Origin: Salinicola avicenniae
Lineage (GTDB): Bacteria; Pseudomonadota; Gammaproteobacteria; Pseudomonadales; Halomonadaceae
Reading direction: 5' to 3'
Length of the DNA stretch: 64,000 nucleotides
NCBI RefSeq assembly: GCF_023736115.1
Contig: NZ_JAKQZC010000003.1
Location: 496,001 to 560,000 of the forward strand
Shown in pieces: positions 1 through 12,100 of this stretch. Position numbers and translations under genes: made by a program. How positions within the stretch are numbered: position 1 is the first letter of the stretch; each line of letters begins with the position of its first letter. Below the pieces are notes generated by a model. It saw nothing but the letters and a program-made list of their open reading frames with translations. It made no database searches and was not told the DNA's origin.

Positions 1-453
1 GAACTGCACCGTCTCGGCCATGTGCGCGTGCGGCGGCGTGACGGCGACATCGCCGAGCTCGTGGTGCTCGATGCCGCCGAGGAGATCCGTAGCGGCGACT
101 ATCTGCTGGCGCTCGATGAAGGCGGCATCACCACGCGCTTTCTGCCGCGTCCCCCGCCCCTGGCGGTGGAGGCCACGATTCTGTCGGTGCCGGCGGGCGT
201 GCGTTTTATCGGTCGTCATGACGTGATCGCGATCGATCAGGGGGCGGCAGGCGGCCTCGAGACCGGCCATGTGCTGACGGTGATGCATCAGGGCGAGCGC
301 GTCCACGACGAGACGCAGGACGACTGGGTGACGTTGCCGGATACCGAAGCCGGCGCGGTGATGATCTTCCGCGTCTTCGAGCATCTCAGCTATGCCCTGG
401 TGATGCGCGCCTCGCAGGCGTTGGTCGTCGGCGATCGGCTGGTTACACCATGA
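1..453 (+). CDS. LysM-type peptidoglycan-binding protein, C-terminal part
   Basis: The reading frame is open from the first base, so the N-terminus, where a signal peptide and the LysM domain would lie, is outside the window. The 150 residues present end in a compact domain with the segment AVMIFRVFEHLSYALVMRAS followed by a VGDRLVTP tail. That ending and the position directly upstream of dprA match the LysM-domain proteins that precede dprA in halomonads and pseudomonads. The likely role is an envelope protein that binds peptidoglycan. No LysM motif is visible in the part shown, so the assignment rests on context and the C-terminal resemblance. Confidence 0.6.
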   Translation, partial: ELHRLGHVRVRRRDGDIAELVVLDAAEEIRSGDYLLALDEGGITTRFLPRPPPLAVEATILSVPAGVRFIGRHDVIAIDQGAAGGLETGHVLTVMHQGERVHDETQDDWVTLPDTEAGAVMIFRVFEHLSYALVMRASQALVVGDRLVTP

Positions 454-478
454 ACGGGCTGCGGTCGGGGGAAACGCG

Positions 479-1633
479 ATGTCGCTGACCACGCGCGACT
501 GGTTGGCGTTGCAGGCACTGCCCGGGCTGGGGCCGGCGCGACTGGCCCCGCTGATCCGGCGCTGGCAGGTGTCCGGCGAGCCGGTCTGGCCCCAGGGGTG
601 GCTGGCGGCACTGCCATCCCACCTGGCTCAGCCCTTGCGCCTGTGGCTCGATCACCCCTCGCGTAGCCCGCTGGCGGCGGCAGTGGACGCGGGGCTCGAG
701 TGGGAGGCCGCGGACCGGCGTCATCATCTGCTGCACCCGGGCCACCCTGCCTGGCCGGCGTTGCTGGATCAGCTGCCCGATCCGCCGACGCTGTTGTGGG
801 CCAAAGGCGATCTCGAGGTGCTGGGGCTGCCAGCCATGGCGATGGTTGGCACACGGCGGCCGACACGAGAAGGGCAGGATAATGCGGCGGCTTTCTCCCG
901 GGCGCTGGTCGCGCGCGGTTTCGGTATCGCCAGTGGCATGGCGCTGGGGATCGACGGTGCCGCGCAATGGGCTGCCCTGCAGGCTGGCGGTGCCACGATC
1001 GGGGTGCTGGGCTGTGGGGTCGATGTCATCTATCCGCCGCGTCATGCCGGGCTCTACCGCGAGATCCTCGCCGGCCAGGGGCTGTTGCTGTCGGAGCACC
1101 CGCCGGCGACACGGGCGCATCCGCGTTTCTTTCCGCGGCGCAATCGCCTGATCACCGGGCTCGCCCAGGGCGTGCTGATCGTCGAGGCGGCGGAGAAGAG
1201 CGGTTCGCTGGTCAGCGCGCGATTGGCCCTCGAACAGGGGCGGGAGGTCTTCGCACTGCCCGGGTCGATCCACAACCCGCAGGCCAGCGGCTGCCTGCGG
1301 TTGATTCGACAGGGCGAGGCGGCCCTGGTGCGCGATGTCGACGATATGCTCGAGGAACTGGGGGCATGGCAGACGCCGGTGCCCCCTGAAGCGACGCGGG
1401 CGCCGCTCGGCGCGGTGGGCGAGGGCGCCAAGGCGCCAGCGATGAAGGCCGACCAGGCCGCGGCGCCGTCATCGCCGCTGCTGGCGGCCTTGAGTGATGC
1501 CCCGACGCCGCTGGATCTGCTGGTCGATCAGACGGGGCGCTCGGTCGCAGAACTCCAGCTCGAACTGCTGGAGCTGGAACTCGAGGGGCGCGTGGCGCAG
1601 GCTGCCGGCGGCTGGGTGCGACGCGGTCGCTGA
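479..1633 (+). CDS. dprA: DNA processing protein DprA
   Basis: A 384-residue DprA/Smf protein, which loads RecA onto incoming single-stranded DNA during transformation and recombination in the cytoplasm. An N-terminal helical (HhH/SAM-like) region (about 1-70) contains LPGLGPARL. The Rossmann-like core (about 75-290) carries the family signature VGTRRPTREG, then GIASGMALGIDGAAQWAAL, GVLGCGVDVIYP, and later FPRRNRLITGLAQGVLIVEA. The C-terminal winged-helix region (about 335-384) follows a variable Ala/Pro-rich linker. The start is the ATG 26 bases after the LysM gene, with a GGGGGAAA-like ribosome site. It faces the phosphatase gene downstream (convergent). Length and motifs are normal for the family. 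Confidence 0.95.
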   Translation: MSLTTRDWLALQALPGLGPARLAPLIRRWQVSGEPVWPQGWLAALPSHLAQPLRLWLDHPSRSPLAAAVDAGLEWEAADRRHHLLHPGHPAWPALLDQLPDPPTLLWAKGDLEVLGLPAMAMVGTRRPTREGQDNAAAFSRALVARGFGIASGMALGIDGAAQWAALQAGGATIGVLGCGVDVIYPPRHAGLYREILAGQGLLLSEHPPATRAHPRFFPRRNRLITGLAQGVLIVEAAEKSGSLVSARLALEQGREVFALPGSIHNPQASGCLRLIRQGEAALVRDVDDMLEELGAWQTPVPPEATRAPLGAVGEGAKAPAMKADQAAAPSSPLLAALSDAPTPLDLLVDQTGRSVAELQLELLELELEGRVAQAAGGWVRRGR

Positions 1634-1692
1634 CGCTGAGCGTTCTTGTCCGTTGGCCGAAAGACGAGCTATCGGCTGACCGGTCGCGCGGG

Positions 1693-2529
1693 TCAGGGCG
1701 CTGTTGGCCCCTGCCAGCGTCTCAGATGTGCCCGCCGGGCGCGGGACTTTGCCTCGTCGCTCACACTGAAATCACCTTCGTAGAGCGCTCCTTCCCAGGC
1801 CCCGTAGGTTGGGTTGGGCAGCACGATGTAGCGGCTGCCGAACGCTTCGGCGCGAGCGTTGACCGCGGCGCGTCGCGCCTGTGCGGTCTCGCGATCGAAC
1901 CCGGTGGAAAAGTCGCCCAGATTGTCGCCCATCAGCAGAATGACCCAGTGCGACTGTGCCACACGCTGGCGGCGGGCGGTCTTGTCGCTGCGCGCCGTGC
2001 GCGGCAGCAGGTGCTCGGCATCGGCGTTAGGAAAGCCCACCCGGGCGAGATTGCGCAGTGTGGCCGCCTGCTCCTCGACCTTGCGATTGGTGACATAGAA
2101 CACCTCCACCCCGCTCGCCGCGACGTCATCGAGGAATGCCCGGGCCCCGGGCATGGGCTCGGCGCTGGCGGTTTCGACCCACGCTCGCCAGCTGTCGCTT
2201 GCGTAGTTTTCGCCGCTATCGATCAGCCACGCCTCGTAGGGTGTGTTGTCGAGCACGGTTTCGTCGACATCGACAATGATCGCCGGTGGCTGTGCCGGGC
2301 GGTCTGATGCGGCGAGCGCGCGATCCAGGTTGAGACGTGCCAGGTGAAAGGCCTGATGGCTCAGCGCGGCATACTCCCCCGCGCTCTGCATCCAGACCGT
2401 TGCCATGACCAGCTCGTCGGAGAGCGTCTGCGCCTCGGGCGAGGGCTGGGTGGGCTGCTGGGCACAGGCGCTCAGCCCGGCGGCGAGCGTCAGGGGAATC
2501 AAACGGCGCGAAAGCGACAGACGCGGCAT
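1693..2529 (-). CDS. HAD-family acid phosphatase, e(P4) lipoprotein type
   Basis: A 278-residue lipoprotein of the class C acid phosphatase / 5'-nucleotidase e(P4) family, which removes phosphate from nucleotides such as NMN at the outer membrane. The N-terminus has basic residues, a hydrophobic stretch and the lipobox LSAC. The HAD catalytic motif appears as IIVDVDETVLDNTPYEAW (about residues 86-103), followed by FYVTNRK, a conserved Lys region and the acidic motif LLMGDNLGDF. The ATG at 2529 is preceded by AGGAG at six bases, which makes it preferable to a TTG two codons upstream. The gene is monocistronic and convergent with dprA. The substrate cannot be told from sequence. Confidence 0.88.
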   Translation of the reverse strand: MPRLSLSRRLIPLTLAAGLSACAQQPTQPSPEAQTLSDELVMATVWMQSAGEYAALSHQAFHLARLNLDRALAASDRPAQPPAIIVDVDETVLDNTPYEAWLIDSGENYASDSWRAWVETASAEPMPGARAFLDDVAASGVEVFYVTNRKVEEQAATLRNLARVGFPNADAEHLLPRTARSDKTARRQRVAQSHWVILLMGDNLGDFSTGFDRETAQARRAAVNARAEAFGSRYIVLPNPTYGAWEGALYEGDFSVSDEAKSRARRAHLRRWQGPTAP

Positions 2530-2706
2530 GGGCAACTCCTGGGGTAGGAAGAGACAATCGCATTCACTATGGTGACCCGCCGGCGAGCGCGCCAGCCTCC
2601 CGTCGCGATCTTGCTGTCGTCTCGAACACGATGAGGGTGCGCGCCGGTGCGACGCTGGGGCACGGCCCCGGTGGGAATCGGCGTGTTAATATGACGCCAA
2701 CGTAAC

Positions 2707-2748
2707 GCGGCTGAGCGACCGCAAGATGCGGCTGAGAGACCGCGAGAT
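2707..2748 (+). repeat. Two 21-bp tandem repeats in the tsaC leader
   Basis: Two adjacent 21-base units beginning GCGGCTGAG and ending AGAT differ at only two positions. They lie 30 bases upstream of the tsaC start, between divergent genes. They may be leader or control sequence; no function is evident. Confidence 0.6.
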
Positions 2749-2777
2749 AGAGAGCCGTTCGCGAGGGAGAGAGCGTC

Positions 2778-5105
<2,328 letters not shown>

Positions 5106-5174
5106 CTGACAGGTGAGCGCCGAGCGTCACACGGGATACCCGTTCGCTGCCCCTCCGGTGCTGTGCCGATAGAC

Positions 5175-5213
5175 AAGAAGCCCGCCCCGATCGTCGACCG
5201 GGGCGGGCTTCTT
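5175..5213. terminator. Bidirectional terminator between aroE and the M48 protease gene
   Basis: A perfect 15-bp inverted repeat (AAGAAGCCCGCCCCG and its complement) with a nine-base loop lies between two converging genes. Outer A/T residues give a short U-tract in either direction, so it can serve both aroE and the M48 gene. Confidence 0.85.
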
Positions 5214-5345
5214 GCCGCTATCTGGTGCTACCTTCTCGCGCAACCTGGTGCGCGTCGTTCCATCGGCCTGCCGCTATCGGTTGATGCTACCGGCCATCGC
5301 TAACGGCTGGCGCGATAGCGGGGCGAGGGAAGGCGGGGCGAGACC

Positions 5346-6152
5346 TCAGGCCTTGCAGTTGGGGCGAATGCCGTTGGCGCGAGCCTCTTCGTAGCGGGGC
5401 TCGGCTTCTTCCAGTCGGTTGTGCAGGCCTTCCATGCGCTGCGCGTTGCTCGGGTGGGTCGACATCCATGCCGGCGGCTCGCCCTGGCTGTTGGCCGACA
5501 TGTTCTGCCACAGGGTAATGCTGGCGTTGGGGTCGAAGCCGGCGTCGGCCATCAGGTCGAGCCCGACCAGATCCGCTTCCGACTCCTGCTTGCGCGAGAA
5601 GGGCAGGATGACCCCGTACTGCGCGCCCGCCCCGAGCAGCCCCATCAGCTGATCGCCGCCGGCACCGCCGAGGCCGGCAGCGGTCTGCAGCACCGATAGC
5701 CCGGTCTGCGTAGCCGCCTGGGTGGAGACGCGTTCGTTGGCATGGTGCGCCAGAACGTGGCCGACTTCATGGCCGATGACGGCCGCGAGCTGGTCCTGAT
5801 TGGTGGCCACATCGAGCAGGCCGGTGTTGACGCCGATATAGCCGCCCGGCAGGGCGAAGGCGTTGGCGGTATCGTCCTGGAAAAGCTTCACTTCCCACTT
5901 GTCGATGCCTTGGCTGGCGGGTACCTGGGCGGTGATGGCATCGGCCACGCACTGTACATAGCTGGCCCGGGCACCACCGACGGTCTGCAATTCCTGTTCG
6001 TACTGGGCGAAGCTCTGCTGGCCCATCTGCGCCAGCTCGTCGTCGGAATAGAACGCCAGCTGGTTGCGCCCCAGCGGCGAGGTGCTGCAGGCACTGATCA
6101 ACGCGGCGAGGCCGAGAACGCCGACTAGCCGTTTGGAAGGTCTTGCTGACAT
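5346..6152 (-). CDS. M48-family metalloprotease lipoprotein (LoiP/YggG-like)
   Basis: A 268-residue outer-membrane-associated zinc protease. The N-terminus has a signal peptide with lipobox ISAC (about residue 19). The zinc motif HEVGH lies in AAVIGHEVGHVLAHHANE (about 120-137), with the third ligand in the later segment ESEADLVGLDLMADAGFDP. The helical C-terminus has STHPSNAQRMEGL, typical of LoiP/BepA relatives that degrade misfolded envelope proteins. The ATG at 6152 follows CGGAGACC; an open frame runs about 90 codons further upstream but has no signal-peptide logic. No TPR tail is present, so LoiP-like fits better than BepA. Confidence 0.9.
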   Translation of the reverse strand: MSARPSKRLVGVLGLAALISACSTSPLGRNQLAFYSDDELAQMGQQSFAQYEQELQTVGGARASYVQCVADAITAQVPASQGIDKWEVKLFQDDTANAFALPGGYIGVNTGLLDVATNQDQLAAVIGHEVGHVLAHHANERVSTQAATQTGLSVLQTAAGLGGAGGDQLMGLLGAGAQYGVILPFSRKQESEADLVGLDLMADAGFDPNASITLWQNMSANSQGEPPAWMSTHPSNAQRMEGLHNRLEEAEPRYEEARANGIRPNCKA

Positions 6153-6300
6153 GAAGGTCTCCGATTCTGCTCGATCGTGAATAGCGTCGCTCGCCGTTGA
6201 AACCGGTCTCGCGCCGGTCTTTGTTTCGCTTGGTGGCGAGTCTCTCCGAGCGCTGCTCAAGCGTTGGGGTCCGCTCAAGATACCCGGCACGACGAGGGGG

Positions 6301-7002
6301 TCAAGATGTCGCCGCCGCTGGCGGTATTTTCGTCTCGGTGTCAGTGTCGGGTCCGACATGAGTATCGGCCTGAGTGCCGGTCTGAGCACCGGGCTCGCGA
6401 CGGGTTGCCGTCTCGTCGTCAGCACCGATCTCCAATCTCAGCGTGGGGGCGGTGACGAAACCGGCGAGCGCGGTCGGTAGCGCCGGCGTCAGCGACAGCT
6501 GACTGCCCGGCGGCAGTTCGCCGGTTCGGCTGAGCATTCGTGCCAGCGAGAGAAGCGACGAGACGCGTTCGGCCTGCGTCGCCAGCGCGTCGCTGCCAGC
6601 GGGATGGAGCGCGACCGGCAGCGTGACCGTTACCGGCTCGCCTCCCTGCAGCGCGATGAGCTGGTCGATCTGGCCCGCGCTCGACTCGGCACCGGGCACC
6701 TCGAGCTGCCAGTCGAAGCCCTGCAGCTCGATCTCCGGTAGGCCGGCGGGCAGTGTCAGTGCCAGCGGCAGATCGAGGTTGACCGGCAGGCCGGCGAGCG
6801 CAAGCCCGGAACTTAACAACGAGCGTTCGTCGATGCCTTCCAATCCGGGCGAGAAGTGGTAATTGCCGATACGCACATCCTCGACGCCCAGCGACGATAG
6901 CGCGATGCGGCCGAGCATGATGCCGACCTGCGGTAGCGCGAGACAGCCACCAAGCAGCATTGCCGGGAGCAACACGGCATAGAGACGAAAACGGGGCAAC
7001 AT
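6301..7002 (-). CDS. Predicted lipoprotein of unknown function
   Basis: A 233-residue protein starting with basic residues, a hydrophobic helix and the lipobox LGGC, so it is probably a lipoprotein. The middle part is rich in Leu, Pro and Gly with alternating hydrophobic segments (for example LPVNLDLPLALTLPAGLPEIE), which suggests a beta-rich fold like LEA-type or YceB-like lipoproteins. The last 35 residues are low complexity, with repeated Thr, Asp and Gly. The ATG at 7002 is preceded by GGAGCCCTC. It sits between an M48 protease and a short-chain dehydrogenase on the same strand. I do not recognise the family; it may be specific to halomonads. Confidence 0.65.
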   Translation of the reverse strand: MLPRFRLYAVLLPAMLLGGCLALPQVGIMLGRIALSSLGVEDVRIGNYHFSPGLEGIDERSLLSSGLALAGLPVNLDLPLALTLPAGLPEIELQGFDWQLEVPGAESSAGQIDQLIALQGGEPVTVTLPVALHPAGSDALATQAERVSSLLSLARMLSRTGELPPGSQLSLTPALPTALAGFVTAPTLRLEIGADDETATRREPGAQTGTQADTHVGPDTDTETKIPPAAATS

Positions 7003-7173
7003 GAGGGCTCCGGAGAATCGGCAGACGGCGGTTCGCGGGCGGGGGGGCTCGGGCCGTGATATCGATGAGCGAGAGGGCAGACAAGCCCGCGCCGGGCGGC
7101 GCGAGCAGAACGGACAGCATGATACCGCGCGGCGAGCGACCCCGGTAGCGATTTCCACCGAGGCTGGCGGGGG

Positions 7174-7908
7174 TCAGCCGCGGCCGACGAAGGGCATGGC
7201 GCTGGCCATCAGGGTGACGAACTGGGCGTTGACCTCCAGCGGCAGATTTGCCATCGCCAGCACCTGCTCGGCGACGTGCGAGGCATCCATCACCGGCTCC
7301 ACGGCGATGTGGCCGTCTGCCTGGGGCACGCCCTGGGTCATCGCTTCGGCCATCTCGGTCAGAGCGTTGCCGATATCGATCTGGCCGCAGGCGATGCTGA
7401 ACGCGCGCCCGTCCAGCGAGAGCGATTTGGTCAACCCCGTCACCGCGTGCTTGGTGGTGGTATAGGGTGACGAACCGTAGCGCGGGGCGTGTGCCGAAAT
7501 CGAGCCGTTGTTGATGATGCGGCCGCCGCAAGGCGTTTGAGTCCGCATCTGGCGGAAGGCAGCGCGCGCGGCGAGGAACATGCCGGAGACGTTGACGTCG
7601 AGAATGCTTTTCCACTCTTCCAGCGAAATCTCGTCGATCATGCCGGTGGCGACATTGCGTCCGGCATTGTTGAACAGGGCATCCAGGCGCCCCCACTGCT
7701 GCGCGGCCTGCGAGAAACGCGCCTCGACCTGGGCAGCATCGGTCACATCGCAGGGCAGGATCAGCGCCGCCTCATGGTGGTCTGCCGTTTCCTGGAGCGC
7801 GGCTTCTCGACGCCCGATCAGGCCGACCTGCCAGCCGGCGTCGAGAAAGCGACGGGCGGTGACGCGGCCGATGCCGGAGCCGGCGCCGGTGATGACGATA
7901 CTGGGCAT
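7174..7908 (-). CDS. Short-chain dehydrogenase/reductase (SDR) oxidoreductase
   Basis: A 244-residue classical SDR. The cofactor motif TGAGSGIG (residues 7-14) is followed by the NNAG motif (LFNNAGRN), a catalytic Asn in DVNVSGMF, Ser in NNGSISAHAP and the YxxxK pair in SPYTTTKHA. An Arg after the glycine motif (IGRRE) suggests NADP(H), as inference. Such enzymes oxidise or reduce alcohols and ketones; the substrate is not predictable. It is divergent from the DUF815 ATPase gene; a perfect inverted repeat lies between the two (8038-8056). Confidence 0.88.
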   Translation of the reverse strand: MPSIVITGAGSGIGRVTARRFLDAGWQVGLIGRREAALQETADHHEAALILPCDVTDAAQVEARFSQAAQQWGRLDALFNNAGRNVATGMIDEISLEEWKSILDVNVSGMFLAARAAFRQMRTQTPCGGRIINNGSISAHAPRYGSSPYTTTKHAVTGLTKSLSLDGRAFSIACGQIDIGNALTEMAEAMTQGVPQADGHIAVEPVMDASHVAEQVLAMANLPLEVNAQFVTLMASAMPFVGRG

Positions 7909-8037
7909 GGAGCATGTCCTTGTGCGTAATGGGGGGAAGGGCAGCGCGGCGCGGTATCCGACAGCGGGGCCCTACGCGAGTCGAATCTGAAGGATAGCGC
8001 TCTAACCAAGCGCCCGAGCCGATACCTTGGTCGAAGA

Positions 8038-8056
8038 TTGATGACCGGATCATCAA
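8038..8056. promoter_or_regulatory. Perfect inverted repeat, probable operator
   Basis: TTGATGA-CCGGA-TCATCAA is a perfect 7-bp inverted repeat with a five-base spacer in the 270-bp gap between the divergent SDR and DUF815 genes. The spacing is wrong for an FNR/Anr box (TTGAT-N4-ATCAA). It could be the site of a dimeric repressor acting on either gene. Confidence 0.5.
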
Positions 8057-8178
8057 GCGTCCGTGTCCCCGATGGGGAACACGACGGCTGGACCCGGCGT
8101 GCCAGGCGTCACAAGATAGGCGGTTCTGGACAATTTTCCGCTGCGCCCGGGGCCGGCGGGGTAGCCTGCAAGGAGTGG

Positions 8179-9042
8179 ATGATGGATGAGGATCTGGCGC
8201 AACGACTGGGGCGTCTGCTGGACCGTGTGGAGCGCTGGTTGCCGGAGCAACCGCCTGCGGTCGACTGGCGGCACGACGTGGCGGCGCTCTGGCAGTCGCA
8301 CCCATTGGGCGGGCAGTTGGTCCCCGTGCAACCCCGGGATGCGGTGACGCTGGACGACCTGCTTGGCGTGGAGCGACAGAAGGCGGCGCTGCTCGACAAC
8401 ACGCGCGCCTTTCTGCAGGGGTACCCGGCCAACCATGCGCTGCTATGGGGCGCGCGCGGCAGCGGCAAATCGTCGATGGTACGTGCCTTGCTCAACACGC
8501 TGTCCGGTGAGGGGCTGCGCCTGATCCAGGTGGATCGCCACGATCTGGTAGCGCTGCCGGTGTTGGTGCAGCGCCTGCGCGGTCAACCACAGCGCTTCGT
8601 GGTCTACTGCGACGATCTCTCGTTCGAGGGCAGCGATGACGCCTACAAGGCACTCAAGAGCGTGCTGGACGGTACCCTGACCGGCCCGCCGGACAATGTG
8701 CTGCTCTACGCGACGTCCAACCGGCGTCATCTGCTGCCGGAGTCGATGTCGGATAATCAGGCAACCCAGCTGGTCGACGGCGAACTGCATCACGGCGATG
8801 CGGTCGAGGAGAAAATCTCATTGTCCGACCGCTTCGGGCTATGGCTGGCGTTCCACCCTTTCGATCAGCAGGCCTTTCTGGAGACCTGCCAGCACTGGGT
8901 CGCGCATCTGGGGGGCGAAGCCGCCTGGAGCGAGGCGGCGCGGGGCGAGGCGATTCGCTACGCGACCCTACGCGGCGTGCGCAGCGGTCGCGCCGCCTGG
9001 CAATTCGCCTGTCAGTGGGTCGGTTCTCGGTCTATTCGCTGA
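8179..9042 (+). CDS. DUF815 family AAA+ ATP-binding protein
   Basis: A 287-residue P-loop ATPase of the DUF815 family. Walker A is WGARGSGKSSMVRALL (about 92-107) and Walker B is RFVVYCDDLSFE (about 140-151). The sensor region LLYATSNRRHLLPE and the segment EEKISLSDRFGLWLAFHPFDQ are hallmarks of the family. No biochemical role is firmly established for it. The ATG at 8179 follows AAGGAG at the right distance; an upstream open extension lacks a ribosome site. It stands alone, followed 91 bases later by the histidine kinase gene. Function is unassigned beyond ATP binding. Confidence 0.88.
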   Translation: MMDEDLAQRLGRLLDRVERWLPEQPPAVDWRHDVAALWQSHPLGGQLVPVQPRDAVTLDDLLGVERQKAALLDNTRAFLQGYPANHALLWGARGSGKSSMVRALLNTLSGEGLRLIQVDRHDLVALPVLVQRLRGQPQRFVVYCDDLSFEGSDDAYKALKSVLDGTLTGPPDNVLLYATSNRRHLLPESMSDNQATQLVDGELHHGDAVEEKISLSDRFGLWLAFHPFDQQAFLETCQHWVAHLGGEAAWSEAARGEAIRYATLRGVRSGRAAWQFACQWVGSRSIR

Positions 9043-9133
9043 TTTTAACCGCTCAGTATGAGTTACCCTCATGAAAAGGTGTGGGCCAAAGTTGGGGCCC
9101 GGTCTCTGCCGTATCGTCATGAGGGGGCTTGCA

Positions 9134-12100
9134 TTGAACCATTCGCGTTTGCCGACGTTGCTGATTCTGCTGGGGAGCGGTCTGTTGACGCTGTTCTTCG
9201 GCTGGATGCTGCTGGAGGCGCTGCACAATGACCGCGAAGCGTTCGCGCGGGATCTCGCTTTCCAGTCCCAGGAGCAGGGCATCACGGTTAAGGCGACACG
9301 GGCGGGATTCGAGCGTCGGACGCAGACGATTGCCTCGACGCTGGCCGCCGACCCGCTCGCCGGCTCGCTGCTCGATCGGGCGCTGTCGATCGAGGCACCT
9401 GCGGAACGCGCGGCGCTGCGGGAGCAGCTGCGCGAGAATCTCGCGCCCTACTGGCAGGCGGTGCGTGCCGGTGGTGCGCTCGAGCTCAACCTGTTCCTGC
9501 GGCGTGACGATGGCATCGTGCCGTTCTTGAGCCTGGAACCGCCTGGCGCGCTGGAAGAGCCCCGTCATGACGGCAGCCGGCTACTGCGTGAAAGCGTCCA
9601 GCGCCAACGGTCGCAACATGGCATCGAGTATGACGGTGAACGCGCCACGACGGCCGGGGTAGCGCCGATATTCGGCCCGGGGGACGAAGAGGGCGAGGAG
9701 CGGATCGTCGGGTTGCTCGAGGTGGAAATGGGGCTGCTGCCCGATGTCGAGTCGCTGGCGACACGGCTCCAGAGCGGTGTGGCGCTCCTCTCGCGCGATC
9801 CGGGGCTGACCGACGAAACCCGCTGGCAGATCGACCAAGCGTCCCAGGCGCGGGTCGAGAATTGGCTGTCGACGCTGGCTGCACTGAGCCGGGAGCCCGA
9901 GCGCGACCGCCTCGAGATGAGGGAGGACGGGACCGATCACTCTGACTCAGCACACGGCAGCACCACAGCCGAGATGCACTCCCGCCATGCCGTGGTCGAA
10001 GGCGACGAGGGTCGCCACTATCTACTGACGCTGATCCCATTCGTTTCGGCTGAGCTGTCCGGGTCGCCACCGGTCGCGGCCGTGGCGATCTGGAGCGATA
10101 TTACCGCGCAGCTCGCCGCGCGTGACGGCATGATTGTGAACACTTGGCTGCGCTGGGGGTTGGCTTGGTTGATCGCCGAGGCCTGCCTGCTGCTGCTGCT
10201 GTGGGGCACGCGGCGGGTAACGCGCGCGAATATGCTGGCCCATCAGCAGCGCCTCGAAACCCAGAAGCGCACGCTGGAGTCGCTCAACCAGCGGCTCGCC
10301 ATGCAGAAGGATACGCTGCAGACGCTCAACGATATCGCGGCGCTGCAGGAGACGTCCTTCCAGCGACTGGTGGAGAGTGCGTTGCAGGCGGGCGCGGCGC
10401 ATCTCGACATACCTTTTGCGGTGGCCAACCGGATCGAGGGGGAGGACTACCTGATCGAGGCTGCCTACTCGCCCGATCAGCGTTTCGAGGCTGGCCAGCA
10501 TCTGGCCACCAGCGATACCTTCTGTGAGCTGACGATGGCCAGCGATGATGTGGTGGCTTTCGACGATGCCGACAAGGACGGGCTGGGCGAGCATCGCTGT
10601 CGCCTGCGCTACGCGTTGCGCAGTTATATCGGTGCGCCGATCTGGGTTCACGGCCAGCGCTACGGCGCGCTGGCCTTCAGCAGCGATCGCCCCCGCGGGC
10701 GCGCGTTTGACGAAGTGGACCGGGAGTTCGTGCGTTTGCTGGCGCGCTGGATCGGCGCAACGCTGATGCGCTGGAAGGAGTCGCGAGCCCGAGAGGAGCT
10801 CAATCGGCGCTTGACCAAGATTGCTTCGCAGACGCCTGGCCTTATCTATCAGTATCGCGAGGACGCCGAAGGTAACCCCTCTTTCCCGTATGCCAGCGAT
10901 GCGATAGAGACGTTCTACGGCATCACGCCGCAGGAAGCAGCCAAAAGTGCCATGCCGGTCTTCGACCTCGTCTTCAAGGAAGACCTGGATGCGCTATCGG
11001 CATCGATTCGGGAGTCGCGTGTCAATCTGACGCCCTGGCATGCCGAGTATCGCGTTCGCAAAGCAGACGGCGGTTTCATCTGGCTGGCGGGGCAGTCGGT
11101 GCCCGAGCGGGAGCTCGATGGCGGTACGCTATGGCACGGCTTCCTGCACGATGTCACCGAACGCAAGCGCAACGAGCGCCTGAAGGGCGAGTTCATCTCC
11201 ACCGTCAGTCACGAGCTGCGTACGCCGCTGACCTCGATTTCCGGTTCCCTGGGGTTGATTCAGGGCGGTGCGCTCGGTCAGCCGCCCGAAGCCATGCGGT
11301 CGATGCTTTCGGTGGCACACAACAACGCGCAGCGCCTGATCCTGCTGATCAACGATCTGCTCGACATGGAAAAGCTCGTCGCCGGCAAGATGAACTTCGA
11401 GATGGAAGCGCAGCCGTTGATGCCGTTGATCGAACAGGCGATCGAGTCCAACCAGGCCTACGCGGATCAGTTCAATGTGCTCTATGCCATGACGGCGCGG
11501 ATGGATGAGGCGCAGGTCACTGTCGATGCCATGCGTCTGCAGCAGGTGATGAGCAATCTGCTCTCCAATGCCGCCAAGTTCTCGCCGGCGGAGGCCCAGG
11601 TCGAGGTGCGCGTCGAGCCGGTTGGCGATCGTGTGCGGGTCAGCGTGCTCGACCATGGTCCTGGCATTCCGGAAGCCTTCCACGAACGCATCTTCCAGAA
11701 ATTTTCCCAGGCCGACGGCTCCAGCACGCGCAAGCAGGGCGGCACCGGTCTCGGCCTGGCAATCACCCGCGAGCTGATCGAGCGCATGCGTGGATCGATC
11801 AACTTCTTCTCCGAGGAGGGACACGGCGCCTGCTTTTTCTTCGAGCTGCCGTGCACCGCTATGCTGGCGCCGCCGGTGGATGCTCCGCGCGAGGCCCCGG
11901 CGGACGTCGCCGACGTGCTCGAGGTCGCCCCCGGCTCACGCCTGCTGATTGTCGAGGATGACCCTGACACGGCGCTGCTGCTGGCGACGCTGGTGCGACT
12001 CTGGGGCTACCAGGCAGAAGTGGCGCATACCCTCGATGAGGCGGTCAACTGGCTTGAGCGACGCAGCTTCGACGCGTTGACGCTTGACCTGCTGCTGCCG

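Noticed and set aside
8038-8056. FNR/Anr box reading of the TTGAT...ATCAA repeat
   Set aside because: The arms are nine bases apart instead of four, so it does not fit an FNR-type site.
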